NCBI RefSeq assembly: GCF_002939785.1
Contig: NZ_MDEC01000017.1
Coordinates: forward strand, 1-64,000
DNA length: 64,000 nt
Reading direction: 5' to 3'
Source of the DNA: Xanthomonas codiaei
GTDB lineage: Bacteria; Pseudomonadota; Gammaproteobacteria; Xanthomonadales; Xanthomonadaceae
This document shows, piece after piece, positions 23,856 to 33,402 of the stretch (positions are counted from its first letter, which is position 1; each line of letters begins with the position of its first letter). The position numbers were made by a program, and so were the translations under genes. The notes beneath the pieces are model-generated. The model did not search any database. It worked only from the letters and a program-made list of their open reading frames with translations, and had not been told where the DNA came from.

Positions 23856-26800
23856 ATGGAATCGCTCTATCCGCAAGGGCCGGCCGTGGTGCCGGAACGG
23901 CTGACCGCGCCCAGCAGCAAATACCGTCGGCATGCGTGGCTGGCCATGCTGGGGCTGGGCGGTTTCATCGCCGTGTATCTGGGCCTGCTGGGCTGGTTCG
24001 GCTGGACCGCGTACCGCTTGGCATCCGGGCTGGTGCAGGGCTCGGGCGGCGAGCAGGCGGTGTGGCTCTGGCTGGTGGCGATCGGTGCGGCGTTCCTGGC
24101 GGTGTTCATGACCAAGGCGCTGATCTTCAACAAGCGCGCCGAACGCGATACCCGCGCGCTGGAGCTCAGCCCGGCCGAGCAACCGGAGTTGTTCGCCTTC
24201 CTGCATCGGCTGGCCGACGAGGCCGGCGCACCGCGTCCGCACAAGGTCTACCTGTCGGCGCAGGTCAACGCCGGGGTGTTCTACGACCTGTCGCTGCTCA
24301 ATCTGTTGCTGCCCTCGCGCAAGAACCTGGATATCGGCCTGGGCCTGGTCAATGTGCTCAACCTGGGCGAACTGAAGGCAGTGCTGGCGCACGAGTTCGG
24401 CCACTTCGCCCAACGCACCATGGCGGTCGGCCGCTGGGTCTACATTGCCCAGCAGATCGCCGCGCATATCGTCGGCAAGCGCGATGCGCTGGACAAGCTG
24501 CTGGTCACGCTGTCGCGGATCGACCTGCGCGTGGCGTGGATCGGCTGGGGCCTGTCGTTGATCGTGTGGTCGATCCGCTCGCTGGTGGAAATCGCCTTCC
24601 GCGGCGTGGTGCTGGCGCAGCGTGCGCTCTCGCGCGAGATGGAATACCAGGCCGACCTGGTGGCCGCCTCGCTCACCGGCAGCGATGCGCTGGTGCATGC
24701 GCTGCACAAGCTGGAAGCGGCCGACGATGCCTGGCAGCGCGCAGTGCGTTTTGCCGGGCGCGAGTTTGCGCAGGAGCGCCCGGTCAAGGACCTGTTCGCG
24801 ATCCAGTCGCGCATCATCGAACACATGCGCGTGGTGTTGAACGACCCCACCCATGGCGCCACGCCCAGCGTGCCGGCGCAGGCCGCACAGGCGCACCGCC
24901 TGTTCCAGCACGACATCGCACAAGCCTCGCAGATGTGGGCCACCCATCCGCCCAGCGCCGCACGCGAAGAGAACCTCAAGCGCCACTACATCGCCTGCCC
25001 GATCGATGTGCGCCCGGCGATGGCGCTGTTGCGCAACGCGCAGGCGCTGCGCGAGCAGGTCTGCCGCCGGCTGCTCACCGGCGAGGTGAGCTGCTTCGTC
25101 GACACCACCGTCTCGCTGGCGGCACTGGAGCGCGAATTTGCGGCGCTTGCCCTGTCGCGCCGCTACCAGGGCCTGTACCTGGGCCGTTCCTGCACGCGCA
25201 ATGCCCGCACCCTGGCCGAGCTGTACGCCGACCCGTTACCCGATGGCGATCTGCTGCAGGCGCTCGATGGCCTGTACCTACCCGCCGATGGCCAGGCCAT
25301 CGAGCAGCTGCGCGAGCGCGAACGCCAGCGCGCCAGCTTGCAGGGCCTGATGGACGGCGGACTGCGCGCCACCGGTGGGGTGTTGACCTGGAAGGGCAGC
25401 ACCCTGTCGCGTGCGCAGCTGCCGGCGGTGATCGCCGAGCTCGATGGCGAATTGCAGGTGCTGCGCGCCCGCGTCAGCGACCATGACCGCCGCTGCCGCA
25501 GCGTGCATCTGGCCGCCGCCAACCGCCTGGCCGGCGGCTGGCCGGCGCTGCTGCGCGGCTATCTGGCGGTGCTGCATTACACCGACCACAGCATCGCCGA
25601 CCTGGACGATGCGTATCTGCTGCACCTGCAGACCTTCCACGCGGTGATTGCCGATGGCCGCGTCTCCGCCAAGGAACTGCGCCAGCTGGTGGCGGCCTGC
25701 AACCAGGTGCAACGCGCCCTGCGCCACGTGTATGCACAGGCGCCCACGCTGCGCTTGAATGCGCCGCTGTCCGCAGCCCTGGGGCAGGAGCGCTGGGAGC
25801 AGTGCCTGCCGGAGTTCCGTCTGGCCGAGGCTGACGAGCACAACATCGATTCCTGGATGAAGGTCGCCAAGGGCTGGGTGCAGGTCACCATGGAGGCCCT
25901 GGAGGCCCTGCGCGATGCCAGCCTGGAGCAGCTGCTGCAGGCTGAAGATGCGGTGGCGCAACGCTTGCGCAGTGGCGAGCACACGCCCACCAACGACACC
26001 CCGGCCGCCGCACCCGGCGACTACCCGGTGCGCCTGCCGGGCGATGCGCGGCAGCGCAATCTCAAGCAGAACCTGTGGCAGCGGTTTCTGGCCGCAGACG
26101 GGCTGTTTCCGTCTGTGGCGCGCGTGGCGGTCGCAGCCTCGATCGTGGCCGGCGTGCTGTGGGCCGGTGGCAGCGTGGGCCTGGCCGAGGTGGTGGCCTA
26201 CAACGGCCTGCAGCAGACGGTGACGGTCAGCATCGACGACCAGAGCGCCTCGCTGCCGGCCAACGGGCGGCATGTGTTCCAGCTGGCCGAGCAGGCCAGC
26301 CACCACATCAGCACGCGCACCCTCGAGGGTACCGAGATCGAACGCTTCGATGCGCCCAGCGGCGGGCACGGTGGCCAGTTCGCCTACAACGTGGCCGGTG
26401 CGGCACTGTTGGTGAACTGGCGCGCCAGCTACGGCTCGGCCGCCGAGGACCGCACGCGCCGGCTGGGCAACGCGCGCTGGGAGCGCACCACCGCCGATGC
26501 GGTCTTCGATGCGCCGCCGGCACAGGTCAGCGACAAGGGCAGCCAGTACCGCGAGGTACTCACCGCCGTGGCCGACCGGCCGCCGTACCAGCTGCTGGGC
26601 GAACTCACCCCGGCGCAGGACCTGGCGATGATGCAGGCGCATGCACGCTGGGACGATGCGCAGTCGCCCTATCTGGAGCAATGGATACAGCAGTTGTACG
26701 CCGCCGCGCCGCAGACACTGCCGGCGATCGTGGCCGAGCGGTTGCAGCGCAATCGGCAGGACGTGGTGGCCTTGCGTGCGCAGCAGGACATCGCCACGCC

Positions 26801-27668
26801 AGAGCAGCGCGTGCAGGTGTGCGCGCAGCAGACCGCGCTGGCCGCCGCGCATCCGGCTGTCTCCGGCCTGCAGTACGCGGCCATCCGCTGCGCCCCCAAT
26901 ACGGCCGCGCGCGACCAGGCGTTTCTCAGCGCCCAGCAGCGCTGGCCGAAGGATCCCTGGTTGCAGCGCGCTGCGGCGAGCGTGCACGCCGAACGGCAGA
27001 ACTTGCCCGAGGCACAGGCGCTGTACGAACAGGCTGCACAGTCTCCGGCCATGGCCGACCAAGTGGTGTCGATGCTGGCGCGTCTGCAACGCTACCGTGG
27101 CCAGGCGCCCGATCTTGCGGCGTTGGCGCAACGCTCGCCGTCGCTGGCGTCCGCGTTGGCGCTGGAAACCGGCAAGGACACCGAAGGCACGCCGTACCAG
27201 AGCTACCACGCGCTGGCCGGCGGGCAACTGGATGCCGCGGTGACCGACGCGGCGCCCAACCCGGACGTGCAGGCGCGGATCGTGCGCCTGGCAGCCGCCT
27301 CGCAGGGCGCCAGCGCAGCGCTGCTGCAACAGGCGCGCGCGCTCGATGCCACCGCCGGGCTGGACATGTTCACCGCGCCCACTGCCTGGGCGCTGGCGGC
27401 TCGCCAGGGCTGGCCGGTGGAGCCGTTGCGCGAGGCCACCGTGCGCGCCACCGGCGAAGATGCGGCCGGCATCACGCGCTTCTTCGCCGCCGTGCAGGCC
27501 GGTGCCGACCAGCAGCACGCCGATGCGGCCCTGACCGGTGTCAGCCTGGTCGGGCGCGGACTGGCGTATGCGATGGCGGCGGTGTTGCTGGGCGAGCGCT
27601 GCCCGCAGGCATGGCGCGAGGGTGCCAAGCAGTTGCTGTTCGGTAGCGAACGGCCGTATCTGGGCTGA
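23856..27668 (+). CDS. Very long M48-family membrane metalloprotease with a large C-terminal extension
   Basis: In this 1270-residue protein, two transmembrane helices lie at about residues 28-50 and 70-90, and an HtpX-like protease domain follows. The domain has the zinc motif HEFGH (179-183), additional helices around residues 225-250, and the third-ligand region SREMEYQADL. Ordinary M48 proteases are about 290-480 residues, so about 800 residues are extra. Another membrane helix appears at about 750-770, and the tail is helical and repetitive (residues about 1000-1230), suggesting TPR-like scaffolding. It probably works at the inner membrane in protein quality control or processing; the substrate is unknown. 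It is a single gene; its TGA stop is the end of a dispersed repeat. Confidence 0.88.
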   Translation: MESLYPQGPAVVPERLTAPSSKYRRHAWLAMLGLGGFIAVYLGLLGWFGWTAYRLASGLVQGSGGEQAVWLWLVAIGAAFLAVFMTKALIFNKRAERDTRALELSPAEQPELFAFLHRLADEAGAPRPHKVYLSAQVNAGVFYDLSLLNLLLPSRKNLDIGLGLVNVLNLGELKAVLAHEFGHFAQRTMAVGRWVYIAQQIAAHIVGKRDALDKLLVTLSRIDLRVAWIGWGLSLIVWSIRSLVEIAFRGVVLAQRALSREMEYQADLVAASLTGSDALVHALHKLEAADDAWQRAVRFAGREFAQERPVKDLFAIQSRIIEHMRVVLNDPTHGATPSVPAQAAQAHRLFQHDIAQASQMWATHPPSAAREENLKRHYIACPIDVRPAMALLRNAQALREQVCRRLLTGEVSCFVDTTVSLAALEREFAALALSRRYQGLYLGRSCTRNARTLAELYADPLPDGDLLQALDGLYLPADGQAIEQLRERERQRASLQGLMDGGLRATGGVLTWKGSTLSRAQLPAVIAELDGELQVLRARVSDHDRRCRSVHLAAANRLAGGWPALLRGYLAVLHYTDHSIADLDDAYLLHLQTFHAVIADGRVSAKELRQLVAACNQVQRALRHVYAQAPTLRLNAPLSAALGQERWEQCLPEFRLAEADEHNIDSWMKVAKGWVQVTMEALEALRDASLEQLLQAEDAVAQRLRSGEHTPTNDTPAAAPGDYPVRLPGDARQRNLKQNLWQRFLAADGLFPSVARVAVAASIVAGVLWAGGSVGLAEVVAYNGLQQTVTVSIDDQSASLPANGRHVFQLAEQASHHISTRTLEGTEIERFDAPSGGHGGQFAYNVAGAALLVNWRASYGSAAEDRTRRLGNARWERTTADAVFDAPPAQVSDKGSQYREVLTAVADRPPYQLLGELTPAQDLAMMQAHARWDDAQSPYLEQWIQQLYAAAPQTLPAIVAERLQRNRQDVVALRAQQDIATPEQRVQVCAQQTALAAAHPAVSGLQYAAIRCAPNTAARDQAFLSAQQRWPKDPWLQRAAASVHAERQNLPEAQALYEQAAQSPAMADQVVSMLARLQRYRGQAPDLAALAQRSPSLASALALETGKDTEGTPYQSYHALAGGQLDAAVTDAAPNPDVQARIVRLAAASQGASAALLQQARALDATAGLDMFTAPTAWALAARQGWPVEPLREATVRATGEDAAGITRFFAAVQAGADQQHADAALTGVSLVGRGLAYAMAAVLLGERCPQAWREGAKQLLFGSERPYLG

Positions 27669-27807
27669 GAACAGCCAACACCGCCACTGTGCAGCCGCCG
27701 CGCGGGCGCGGCGGTGCTCGGAATTGGCGCATGGTCCTCGTACATGCCGGTTTCGGGCGCTCCGTCCACACCCACCTGGCCGATGCGCGAGGTCCTGTTC
27801 GCCGCCC
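27666..27807 (+). repeat. Dispersed ~143-bp repeat, copy 1, starting at the M48 stop codon
   Basis: The sequence starts TGAGAACAGCCAACACC and ends near TCGCCGCCC. Its interior shares ordered blocks with the copies at 32651, 58678 and 63767 (a CG-rich GCGGGCGCGGC block, a CATGxxCxTCGTACA block and a CGTCCACACCCACCTG block). The first three bases are the stop codon of the M48 gene. This is the most diverged of the full-length copies. Confidence 0.6.
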
Positions 27808-28166
27808 TGAGGCGCGCGCGTGGCGGCCTGCTGCCGAGGTGCGGTGGGCCAGTGACTTCGACCAGACCGATGCTGGCATCGTGCTGCCGCCATTGCCGAA
27901 CGACATGCACCAACAGCTGCCCGACAAGAAGGCCTTGGCGCACGGCTACCGGTACGGGCGCGCTGTTGGCGATGCGCCGGCCATCGCGATGCATGCGTTG
28001 CGCCAGCTGGTCGCCGCCGGCAGCGCTGGTGTGCGCCGCATGCAACGGGGTACTGCGTCGCTACACCGCAATGCAGGGCCAGCGACGCCGGCCCCGCGCT
28101 GCCGCGGGCACATGGCCTTCTCGTCGTCCTCGCTAGGCTGTCGGCCGTTCCTGCTGTGAGCCGCAC
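27808..28166. other. Intergenic stretch without a clear gene
   Basis: 360 bp between the repeat and the AI-2E transporter gene. An open frame crosses it on the plus strand, but it starts inside the repeat and has no ribosome site or family resemblance. It is not called as a gene. Confidence 0.4.
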
Positions 28167-29207
28167 ATGCCCTCTTCCGAGCTTCGTGCCTTTGTCGTCC
28201 GTGTGATCGTGGTGCTGGCCTTGGTGGGCTGCGCATGGTTGCTGTGGACCCTCTCGGACCTGCTGCTGATGGTGTTCGGCGCAATCGTGGTGGCGGTGCT
28301 GCTGCGCGCGCTGACCAGCTGGGTGACACGCCATACGCGCCTGTCCGACGGTTGGGCGCTGGCGGTGGTGGTGGTCGTACTCGCGCTGGGGTTCACCGCC
28401 TTGTTGTGGCTGTTCGGCTCACAGCTGGCCTCGGAGGTGGGCGCGTTGCAGCGCACCTTGCCGCAGGCATGGACGCGGCTGCACGACTGGATCGCGGCCG
28501 GGCCGCTGGGACCTGCGCTGGATGAGTTGACCCGGCAGGCGCCGGCACGCGTGTCCAACCTGGCGCCACGCGCCGGTGCATTTGCGCTGGGTCTCACCGG
28601 CAGTGTGGCCAACCTGTTCCTGGTGCTGGCCGGCGCGGTGTACCTGGCCGCGCAGCCGCAGCTGTACCGGCGCGGCGTCCTGCTGTTGCTGCCGGCGCAT
28701 GTGCGGGCCACCACCGACGATGCCTTGCAGGCCAGCGGCACCGCCCTACGGCTGTGGTTGCGCGGCCAGCTGCTGGCCATGGCGGTGGTGGGCGTGCTCA
28801 CCGGCCTGGGGCTATGGGCGCTAGGGATCCCCGGAGCCTTGGCGCTGGGCATCGTCGCCGGCCTGCTGGACTTCGTGCCGATCGTTGGGCCGATCGTGGC
28901 GGCGATTCCCGCGATCCTGCTGGGCTTCACCGTGAGTCCGCAGATGGCGCTGGCCACGGCGGCCCTGTTCGTGGTGGTGCAGCAGATCGAAGGCAATGTG
29001 TTGATCCCGCTGATCCAGCAACGCACCGTGGACCTGCCGCCGGTGCTGATGCTGTTCTCCTTGTTCGGCATCGGCAGCCTGCTCGGCCCGGCCGGCGTGT
29101 TGCTGGCTGCGCCGCTGACGGTGGTGGGATTTGTGCTGGTCAAACGCCTGTACGTGCAGGAGGCGCTGGACACGCCCACCTCGATTCCGGGGCAAAAACA
29201 GCCGTAA
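28167..29207 (+). CDS. AI-2E/PerM-family transporter
   Basis: This 346-residue inner-membrane protein has hydrophobic segments near residues 12-28, 30-50, 68-90, 148-165, 205-225, 230-265 and 300-330, the seven- to eight-helix plan of PerM/TqsA proteins. Conserved family pieces include GLLDFVPIVGPIVAAIPA, then VQQIEGNVLIPLI, then FGIGSLLGPAGVLLAAPL. Members export autoinducer-2, peptides or act as sodium/proton antiporters; which applies here is not known. Confidence 0.9.
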   Translation: MPSSELRAFVVRVIVVLALVGCAWLLWTLSDLLLMVFGAIVVAVLLRALTSWVTRHTRLSDGWALAVVVVVLALGFTALLWLFGSQLASEVGALQRTLPQAWTRLHDWIAAGPLGPALDELTRQAPARVSNLAPRAGAFALGLTGSVANLFLVLAGAVYLAAQPQLYRRGVLLLLPAHVRATTDDALQASGTALRLWLRGQLLAMAVVGVLTGLGLWALGIPGALALGIVAGLLDFVPIVGPIVAAIPAILLGFTVSPQMALATAALFVVVQQIEGNVLIPLIQQRTVDLPPVLMLFSLFGIGSLLGPAGVLLAAPLTVVGFVLVKRLYVQEALDTPTSIPGQKQP

Positions 29208-29434
29208 CGGCTGTGCCCGCGGATACGACGCACATGCCGCGGATCGGCCCGCACTCCTTGCATCGACCGAAAGCCGGCAAGCGTTGCGCATGATCATGCG
29301 CGTGCTTGGCTTGGCCATCGCGCGCTAACGCCACGCTGACACCGGCTAGGCGCAACGCTTACATCTTCTCGCCTAGGTTTGATGTCGACGCGGTGCAACA
29401 CGTGCCGTGCCGACATCGATCAGGAGAACATCGG

Positions 29435-29833
29435 ATGAGTCTGCAAATCCCTCAGGGTGCCTTGGTAGTGGTCGCCGACGGCGGCGAAGCGCGCTGGTTC
29501 ACCAACACCGGCAACGAAGCCAAGCTGGTCCTGCGCCAGCATGCGCGTACCGACGTGCAAAACGTCGACGACGAAGGCCCGGCCGGCAAGGCACCGCGCG
29601 ATCTCACCGAGACAGACCTGGAAGAGATGACCTTTGCCAAGCAATTGTCGCAGGCTCTGAACGATGGTGCCCTGAAGAACGAATACACACACCTGGTGCT
29701 GGTCGCCGACCCCACCACCCTGGGCCGCGTGCGCCCCTTGCTGCACAAGCAAACCCAGCAGCGCCTGGTGGGCGATCTGGCCAAGGACCTGACCAATCTG
29801 CCCTTGGAAGACATCCAGCGCGCGTTGTCCTGA
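29435..29833 (+). CDS. Host-attachment-like (baeRF-type) protein
   Basis: This 132-residue protein begins with PQGALVVVADGGEARWFTNT, as in bacterial eRF1-like (baeRF) proteins annotated as required for attachment to host cells. It includes FAKQLSQALNDGALKNEYTH and LVLVADPTTLGRVRPLL, and ends NLPLEDIQRAL. No signal peptide is present, so it is cytoplasmic and the attachment phenotype must be indirect. The start at 29435 has AGGAG about nine bases upstream. A strong terminator follows. Confidence 0.88.
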   Translation: MSLQIPQGALVVVADGGEARWFTNTGNEAKLVLRQHARTDVQNVDDEGPAGKAPRDLTETDLEEMTFAKQLSQALNDGALKNEYTHLVLVADPTTLGRVRPLLHKQTQQRLVGDLAKDLTNLPLEDIQRALS

Positions 29834-29853
29834 GGCGGCTTCGTCGATCGTTG

Positions 29854-29912
29854 CAGAAAGGGCGGGCGCGGTTGCCTGGACGAGGCAACAGTTGACGCAC
29901 TTTCTGTTTTTT
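29854..29912 (+). terminator. Compound terminator after the host-attachment-like gene
   Basis: An outer stem CAGAAAG/CTTTCTG encloses an inner stem GTTGCCT/AGGCAAC and is followed by TTTTTT (29907-29912). Confidence 0.8.
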
Positions 29913-30133
29913 CCGCGACGTGCCGTGCCTGCCTGATGACCGCGGGTGCGGGCTGCGCCACGCAGAGATGCGTGGCGTAGTGAATCGCAGGAAGACGCGT
30001 CACATGTCCTGCCAATGCAGCTGCGGTTGGACTGCGCATCGAAGGTGTCGATATCCGTGCCTGAGCCCATGCCAGGCACGCAAACATGGCAGGCAGTCTG
30101 CATCAATCATGCACAGCCACGGAGACAGTGCCG

Positions 30134-30463
30134 ATGGGGTTCGTTCGTCAATACGCCACGCAGGCACCAGAACGCAGCGCCGTCGACGCGCAGCCTGGCC
30201 TGCAGATACTGGAATTCGGCACCGACTGGTGCGGGCACTGCATTGCCGCCCAGCCGCTGCTGCAGAAACTGCTGGGCGCTTACGATGCGGTGGACTACCG
30301 CAAGGTCGAAGACGGAAAAGGCCGGCCGTTGGGACGGTCTTTCCGGGTCAAGTTGTGGCCAACGGTGATCCTGTTGCGCGATGGGGAAGAAGTCGCACGT
30401 GCCGTGCGCCCGCAGACGCGCGGGGATCTGCAGGACCTGTTGACGGCACTGGATACGCAGTGA
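30134..30463 (+). CDS. Thioredoxin-family protein
   Basis: This 109-residue protein has the redox motif WCGHC (in LEFGTDWCGHCIAAQP, around residues 32-40), followed by a strand RKVEDGKGRPL and the conserved cis-proline strand KLWPTVILLRDGEEVAR. There is no signal peptide, so it acts in the cytoplasm. The motif has His instead of the Pro of thioredoxin, as in many thioredoxin-like reductants and isomerases. The start at 30134 has GGAG nine bases upstream. Confidence 0.9.
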   Translation: MGFVRQYATQAPERSAVDAQPGLQILEFGTDWCGHCIAAQPLLQKLLGAYDAVDYRKVEDGKGRPLGRSFRVKLWPTVILLRDGEEVARAVRPQTRGDLQDLLTALDTQ

Positions 30464-31162
30464 CATCGCGTTGCACGTAAGCCTTCTCAATACGGGCAAT
30501 GATCTTGCCTTGGGCAAGAGAGGGTGACGTGTCGATGCCGTGCAATGCGCGGTGCATGTGGTCGAACGCGACGCATCGCAGCCAACAGTCGACCGCGCAG
30601 CTGCGAGATGGATGCTGCCGGTGTTTGGCAGCGACAACGCCACGCACGCAGTTCGGCGCTGAGCGCCTCGTCCACGTGTATCCGACCACCGTCCGTTACG
30701 TTCTGTAAGCCGCTTCACGCGGCCATGAGATCGATCCCGACTGCCGAAATCCCTGGAAATCGTGCATTTCGTGCGGCGCCGGGCATCGACAGTATCCCGT
30801 GTACATCGCGGATCCAGGCGCATCGCCCATACTTATCTGCCGACCGTTCGGCATGTTCTTTCAGCCGCTCCATGCGAAGGGGTGAGACCCCATTGCGCTG
30901 CGGAAATCCCTGCAAATCGAGCCTTTTTCACGGTCGCGCCTGCAGCGATCGGCGCGCTGGTGTACCATGTCGCGCTGATCAAGCCCTTGGGTGTACGCCC
31001 ATCCCATTGGTCATCTGTCCCGCAGCGCCGCTGAGTTGACGCGGCCGTCCGGGAATGCCTCCGGCTGTTGCAATGCATGTGCCGATGCCGTGCATGCGAT
31101 TGGCCGTGTCCTGTGCGTTGCCAGGACGAGCAGGTAGCGGTGGCCGTTTCCGGAGATTGCAC
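30464..31162. other. 700-bp intergenic region containing an imperfect direct repeat
   Basis: No gene-like frame was found. The region contains a diverged direct duplication (30660-30937) described separately. The remaining sequence presumably carries the promoter of the ProP-like transporter. Confidence 0.45.
30660..30937. repeat. Imperfect direct repeat with ~155-bp period
   Basis: A block around 30666-30775 reappears, diverged, around 30821-30937. Matching anchors are AAGCCGCTTCACGCG versus CAGCCGCTCCATGCG (period 155), and GCCGAAATCCCTGGAAATCG versus GCGGAAATCCCTGCAAATCG. The duplication is old and no function can be assigned. Confidence 0.6.
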
Positions 31163-32653
31163 ATGCACGACACGCGCGCGATTCGATCGCATTTTGGCTG
31201 GTTCAAACGCCGCCGCCAGCTGCAACTGGACGAGGTCACCGTGGTGGATCGCGGCATGCTGCGCCGCGCCGTTGGCGCGGCAGCGCTGGGCAATGCGATG
31301 GAGTGGTTCGATTTTGGCGTCTACGGCTATCTGGCGGTGACGCTGGGCCAGGTGTTCTTTCCGGCCAGCAATCCCACCGCGCAGCTGATCGCCACCTTTG
31401 CCACCTTTACCGTGGCGTTCCTGGTGCGGCCCATCGGCGGCATGGTGTTCGGCCCGCTGGGCGACCGCTACGGACGTCAGAAAGTGCTGGCGGCCACGAT
31501 GATCCTGATGGCGTTGGGTACCTTCAGCATCGGGCTGATTCCGTCCTATGACAGCATCGGCCTGTGGGCCCCGGCTTTGCTGCTGATCGCGCGGCTGGTG
31601 CAAGGCTTTTCCACCGGTGGCGAATACGGGGGTGCGGCGACCTTCATCGCCGAATACGCCACCGACCGCAATCGCGGCCTGATGGGCAGCTGGCTGGAGT
31701 TCGGCACGCTGGGCGGCTACATCGCCGGCGCCGCCACCGTGACGGCATTGCACATGAGCGTGACCCCCGAGCAGATGCTGGAGTGGGGCTGGCGCGTGCC
31801 GTTCCTGATCGCCGGCCCGCTCGGCCTGCTGGGCTTGTACATGCGCATGAAACTGGAAGAAACCCCGGCATTTCGCGCCTATACCGAGCAATCGGAGCAG
31901 CGCGAACGCGAGACCGCCGGCCAGGGCCTGATGACGCTGCTGCGCCTGCACTGGCCGCAGCTGCTCAAGTGCGTGGGCCTGGTGCTGGTGTTCAACGTCA
32001 CCGACTACATGTTGCTGACCTACATGCCCAGCTACCTCAGCGTCACCATGGGCTATGCCGAGAGCAAGGGCTTGCTGCTGATCATCCTGGTGATGCTGGT
32101 GATGATGCCGCTCAATATCGTCGGCGGCCTGTTCAGCGACAGGCTGGGCCGCCGTCCGATGATCATCGGCGCCTGCGTTGCGCTGATTGCGCTGGCGATT
32201 CCGTGCCTGCTGCTGATCGGCAGCGGCCACGATGGGTTGATCTTTGCAGGGCTGATGCTGCTGGGCCTGGCGCTGGTGTGCTTCACCAGCTCGATGCCCT
32301 CCACGCTGCCGGCGCTGTTCTACACCCCGGTGCGCTACAGCGCCCTGTCGATCGCCTTCAACGTCTCGGTGTCGTTGTTCGGCGGCACCACGCCGCTGGT
32401 CACCGCCTGGCTGGTGGAACGCACCGGCGACCCGCTGGTGCCGGCGTATTACCTGATGGGGGCGGCGGCGATCGGCCTGGTGACGATGCTGTTCGTGCGC
32501 GAAACCGCCGGCCTGCCGCTGCGCGGCTCGCCGCCGGCCGTGGCCAGCGATGCCGAAGCGCGTGCGTTGTTGCAGACCGACAGCCCGGTGACGGTGGATG
32601 CGCAGCTGCCGCTGACCCACCAGCCGTCGGTGGGCCAGCCGCGCACCGCCTAA
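31163..32653 (+). CDS. ProP-like MFS metabolite/proton symporter
   Basis: This 496-residue twelve-helix transporter starts with a basic cytosolic N-terminus (FKRRRQLQLDEV). The first helix carries GNAMEWFDFGVYGYLA, the signature of the metabolite:H+ symporter branch (ProP, KgtP). It also has GDRYGRQKVL as the loop 2-3 motif and FSTGGEYGGAATF in helix 5. The likely substrate is an osmolyte such as proline or glycine betaine, or a dicarboxylate; I cannot choose. The start 31163 has GGAG eight bases upstream. The stop codon TAA is the first three bases of a dispersed repeat. Confidence 0.92.
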   Translation: MHDTRAIRSHFGWFKRRRQLQLDEVTVVDRGMLRRAVGAAALGNAMEWFDFGVYGYLAVTLGQVFFPASNPTAQLIATFATFTVAFLVRPIGGMVFGPLGDRYGRQKVLAATMILMALGTFSIGLIPSYDSIGLWAPALLLIARLVQGFSTGGEYGGAATFIAEYATDRNRGLMGSWLEFGTLGGYIAGAATVTALHMSVTPEQMLEWGWRVPFLIAGPLGLLGLYMRMKLEETPAFRAYTEQSEQRERETAGQGLMTLLRLHWPQLLKCVGLVLVFNVTDYMLLTYMPSYLSVTMGYAESKGLLLIILVMLVMMPLNIVGGLFSDRLGRRPMIIGACVALIALAIPCLLLIGSGHDGLIFAGLMLLGLALVCFTSSMPSTLPALFYTPVRYSALSIAFNVSVSLFGGTTPLVTAWLVERTGDPLVPAYYLMGAAAIGLVTMLFVRETAGLPLRGSPPAVASDAEARALLQTDSPVTVDAQLPLTHQPSVGQPRTA

Positions 32654-32794
32654 GAGCGGCTGAGCAGACGACTGCGCTCACCACCAGGCGGGCGCGGCCA
32701 GTGCTCAGTGAGTCATGTACCACGCGTACGCTGTGGTCCCTGCGCGCCGTCCGCACCTGCCTGACGATCGCTCGCTGCGTTCTGGTAGCCGCTC
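32651..32794 (+). repeat. Dispersed ~143-bp repeat, copy 2, starting at the ProP-like stop codon
   Basis: It begins TAAGAGCGGCTGAGCAGACG and ends GTTCTGGTAGCCGCTC. The interior contains CCAGGCGGGCGCGGCC, CATGTACCACGCGTACG and GCCTGACGATCGCTCGCTGC, all found in order in the copies at 58678 and (inverted) 63767. Its first three bases are the stop codon of the transporter gene. Confidence 0.8.
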
Positions 32795-32812
32795 CTGGCC
32801 TGGCGCCGGCGC

Positions 32813-33271
32813 TCAGCGCAGCGCCGGATCGCGGGTATCGGGCATGTCCGGATACGGCGTGCCGTGCCCGGTTTCGACATGACGCTTGAGGCTGCTGCCC
32901 AAGAAGAACTGCCAGCCCTGGCGGCAGACCTCCAGGCACGGAGAGTCGCGGTAGCCGGACTGTACGAATTCCACGCGCGTACCTTCGCCAGTGGAGATCA
33001 GGTCGAAACGCATCACCGTGCCCTCCCAGGCGCTGGTGTCGAGCATGTTGGAACGCTCGCAGCGCCAGCACACCAGCCGATGGTCGGCGCCGGCATCGAT
33101 GCGCAGTTCCACGTGCCAGCCGTGCCCGCTCCAGTCCAGGCAGACGCGGCCATCGACTTGGCGCACCTCGCGCGTCCACCAACGTGCCAGTTGCGCGGGC
33201 TCGGACAGCGCGGCAGAGACCACCTCCGGTGCGGCGGCGATCACGACGCTATGGCGGATCTCGTGCTTCAT
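32813..33271 (-). CDS. SRPBCC/AHSA1-domain protein
   Basis: This 152-residue protein starts MKHEIRHSVVIAAAPEVVSA, the typical SRPBCC N-terminus. It has LARWWTREVRQVDGRV in the conserved W-containing region and CLEVCRQGWQFFLGSSLKRH in the C-terminal helix. It is the second protein of this fold in the window and not closely similar to the one at 19825. It is divergent from the EcsC gene (131 bp). The ligand is unknown. The chosen start is the ATG at 33271; a longer frame exists but the added residues look non-coding. Confidence 0.88.
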   Translation of the reverse strand: MKHEIRHSVVIAAAPEVVSAALSEPAQLARWWTREVRQVDGRVCLDWSGHGWHVELRIDAGADHRLVCWRCERSNMLDTSAWEGTVMRFDLISTGEGTRVEFVQSGYRDSPCLEVCRQGWQFFLGSSLKRHVETGHGTPYPDMPDTRDPALR

Positions 33272-33402
33272 GTCGAGGGCATTGGCTGCGTAGATGCCGA
33301 TGATGGCGCATTTTGCCTGCCAATTGCAGCCTTGCGCGATGGTCGGGCGCGGCGCTTGTGTAGCGCTCACATGGCGCTGGGTACCATTGGCACGGTCCTT
33401 CG

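Noticed and set aside
25278-28334. About 1000-codon open frame antisense to the M48 protease gene
   Set aside because: It is a shadow of the high-GC M48 gene with low-complexity composition.
32400-33182. Open frame overlapping the ProP-like C-terminus, the repeat and the SRPBCC gene
   Set aside because: It spans three unrelated features on the opposite or same strand and lacks start signals.
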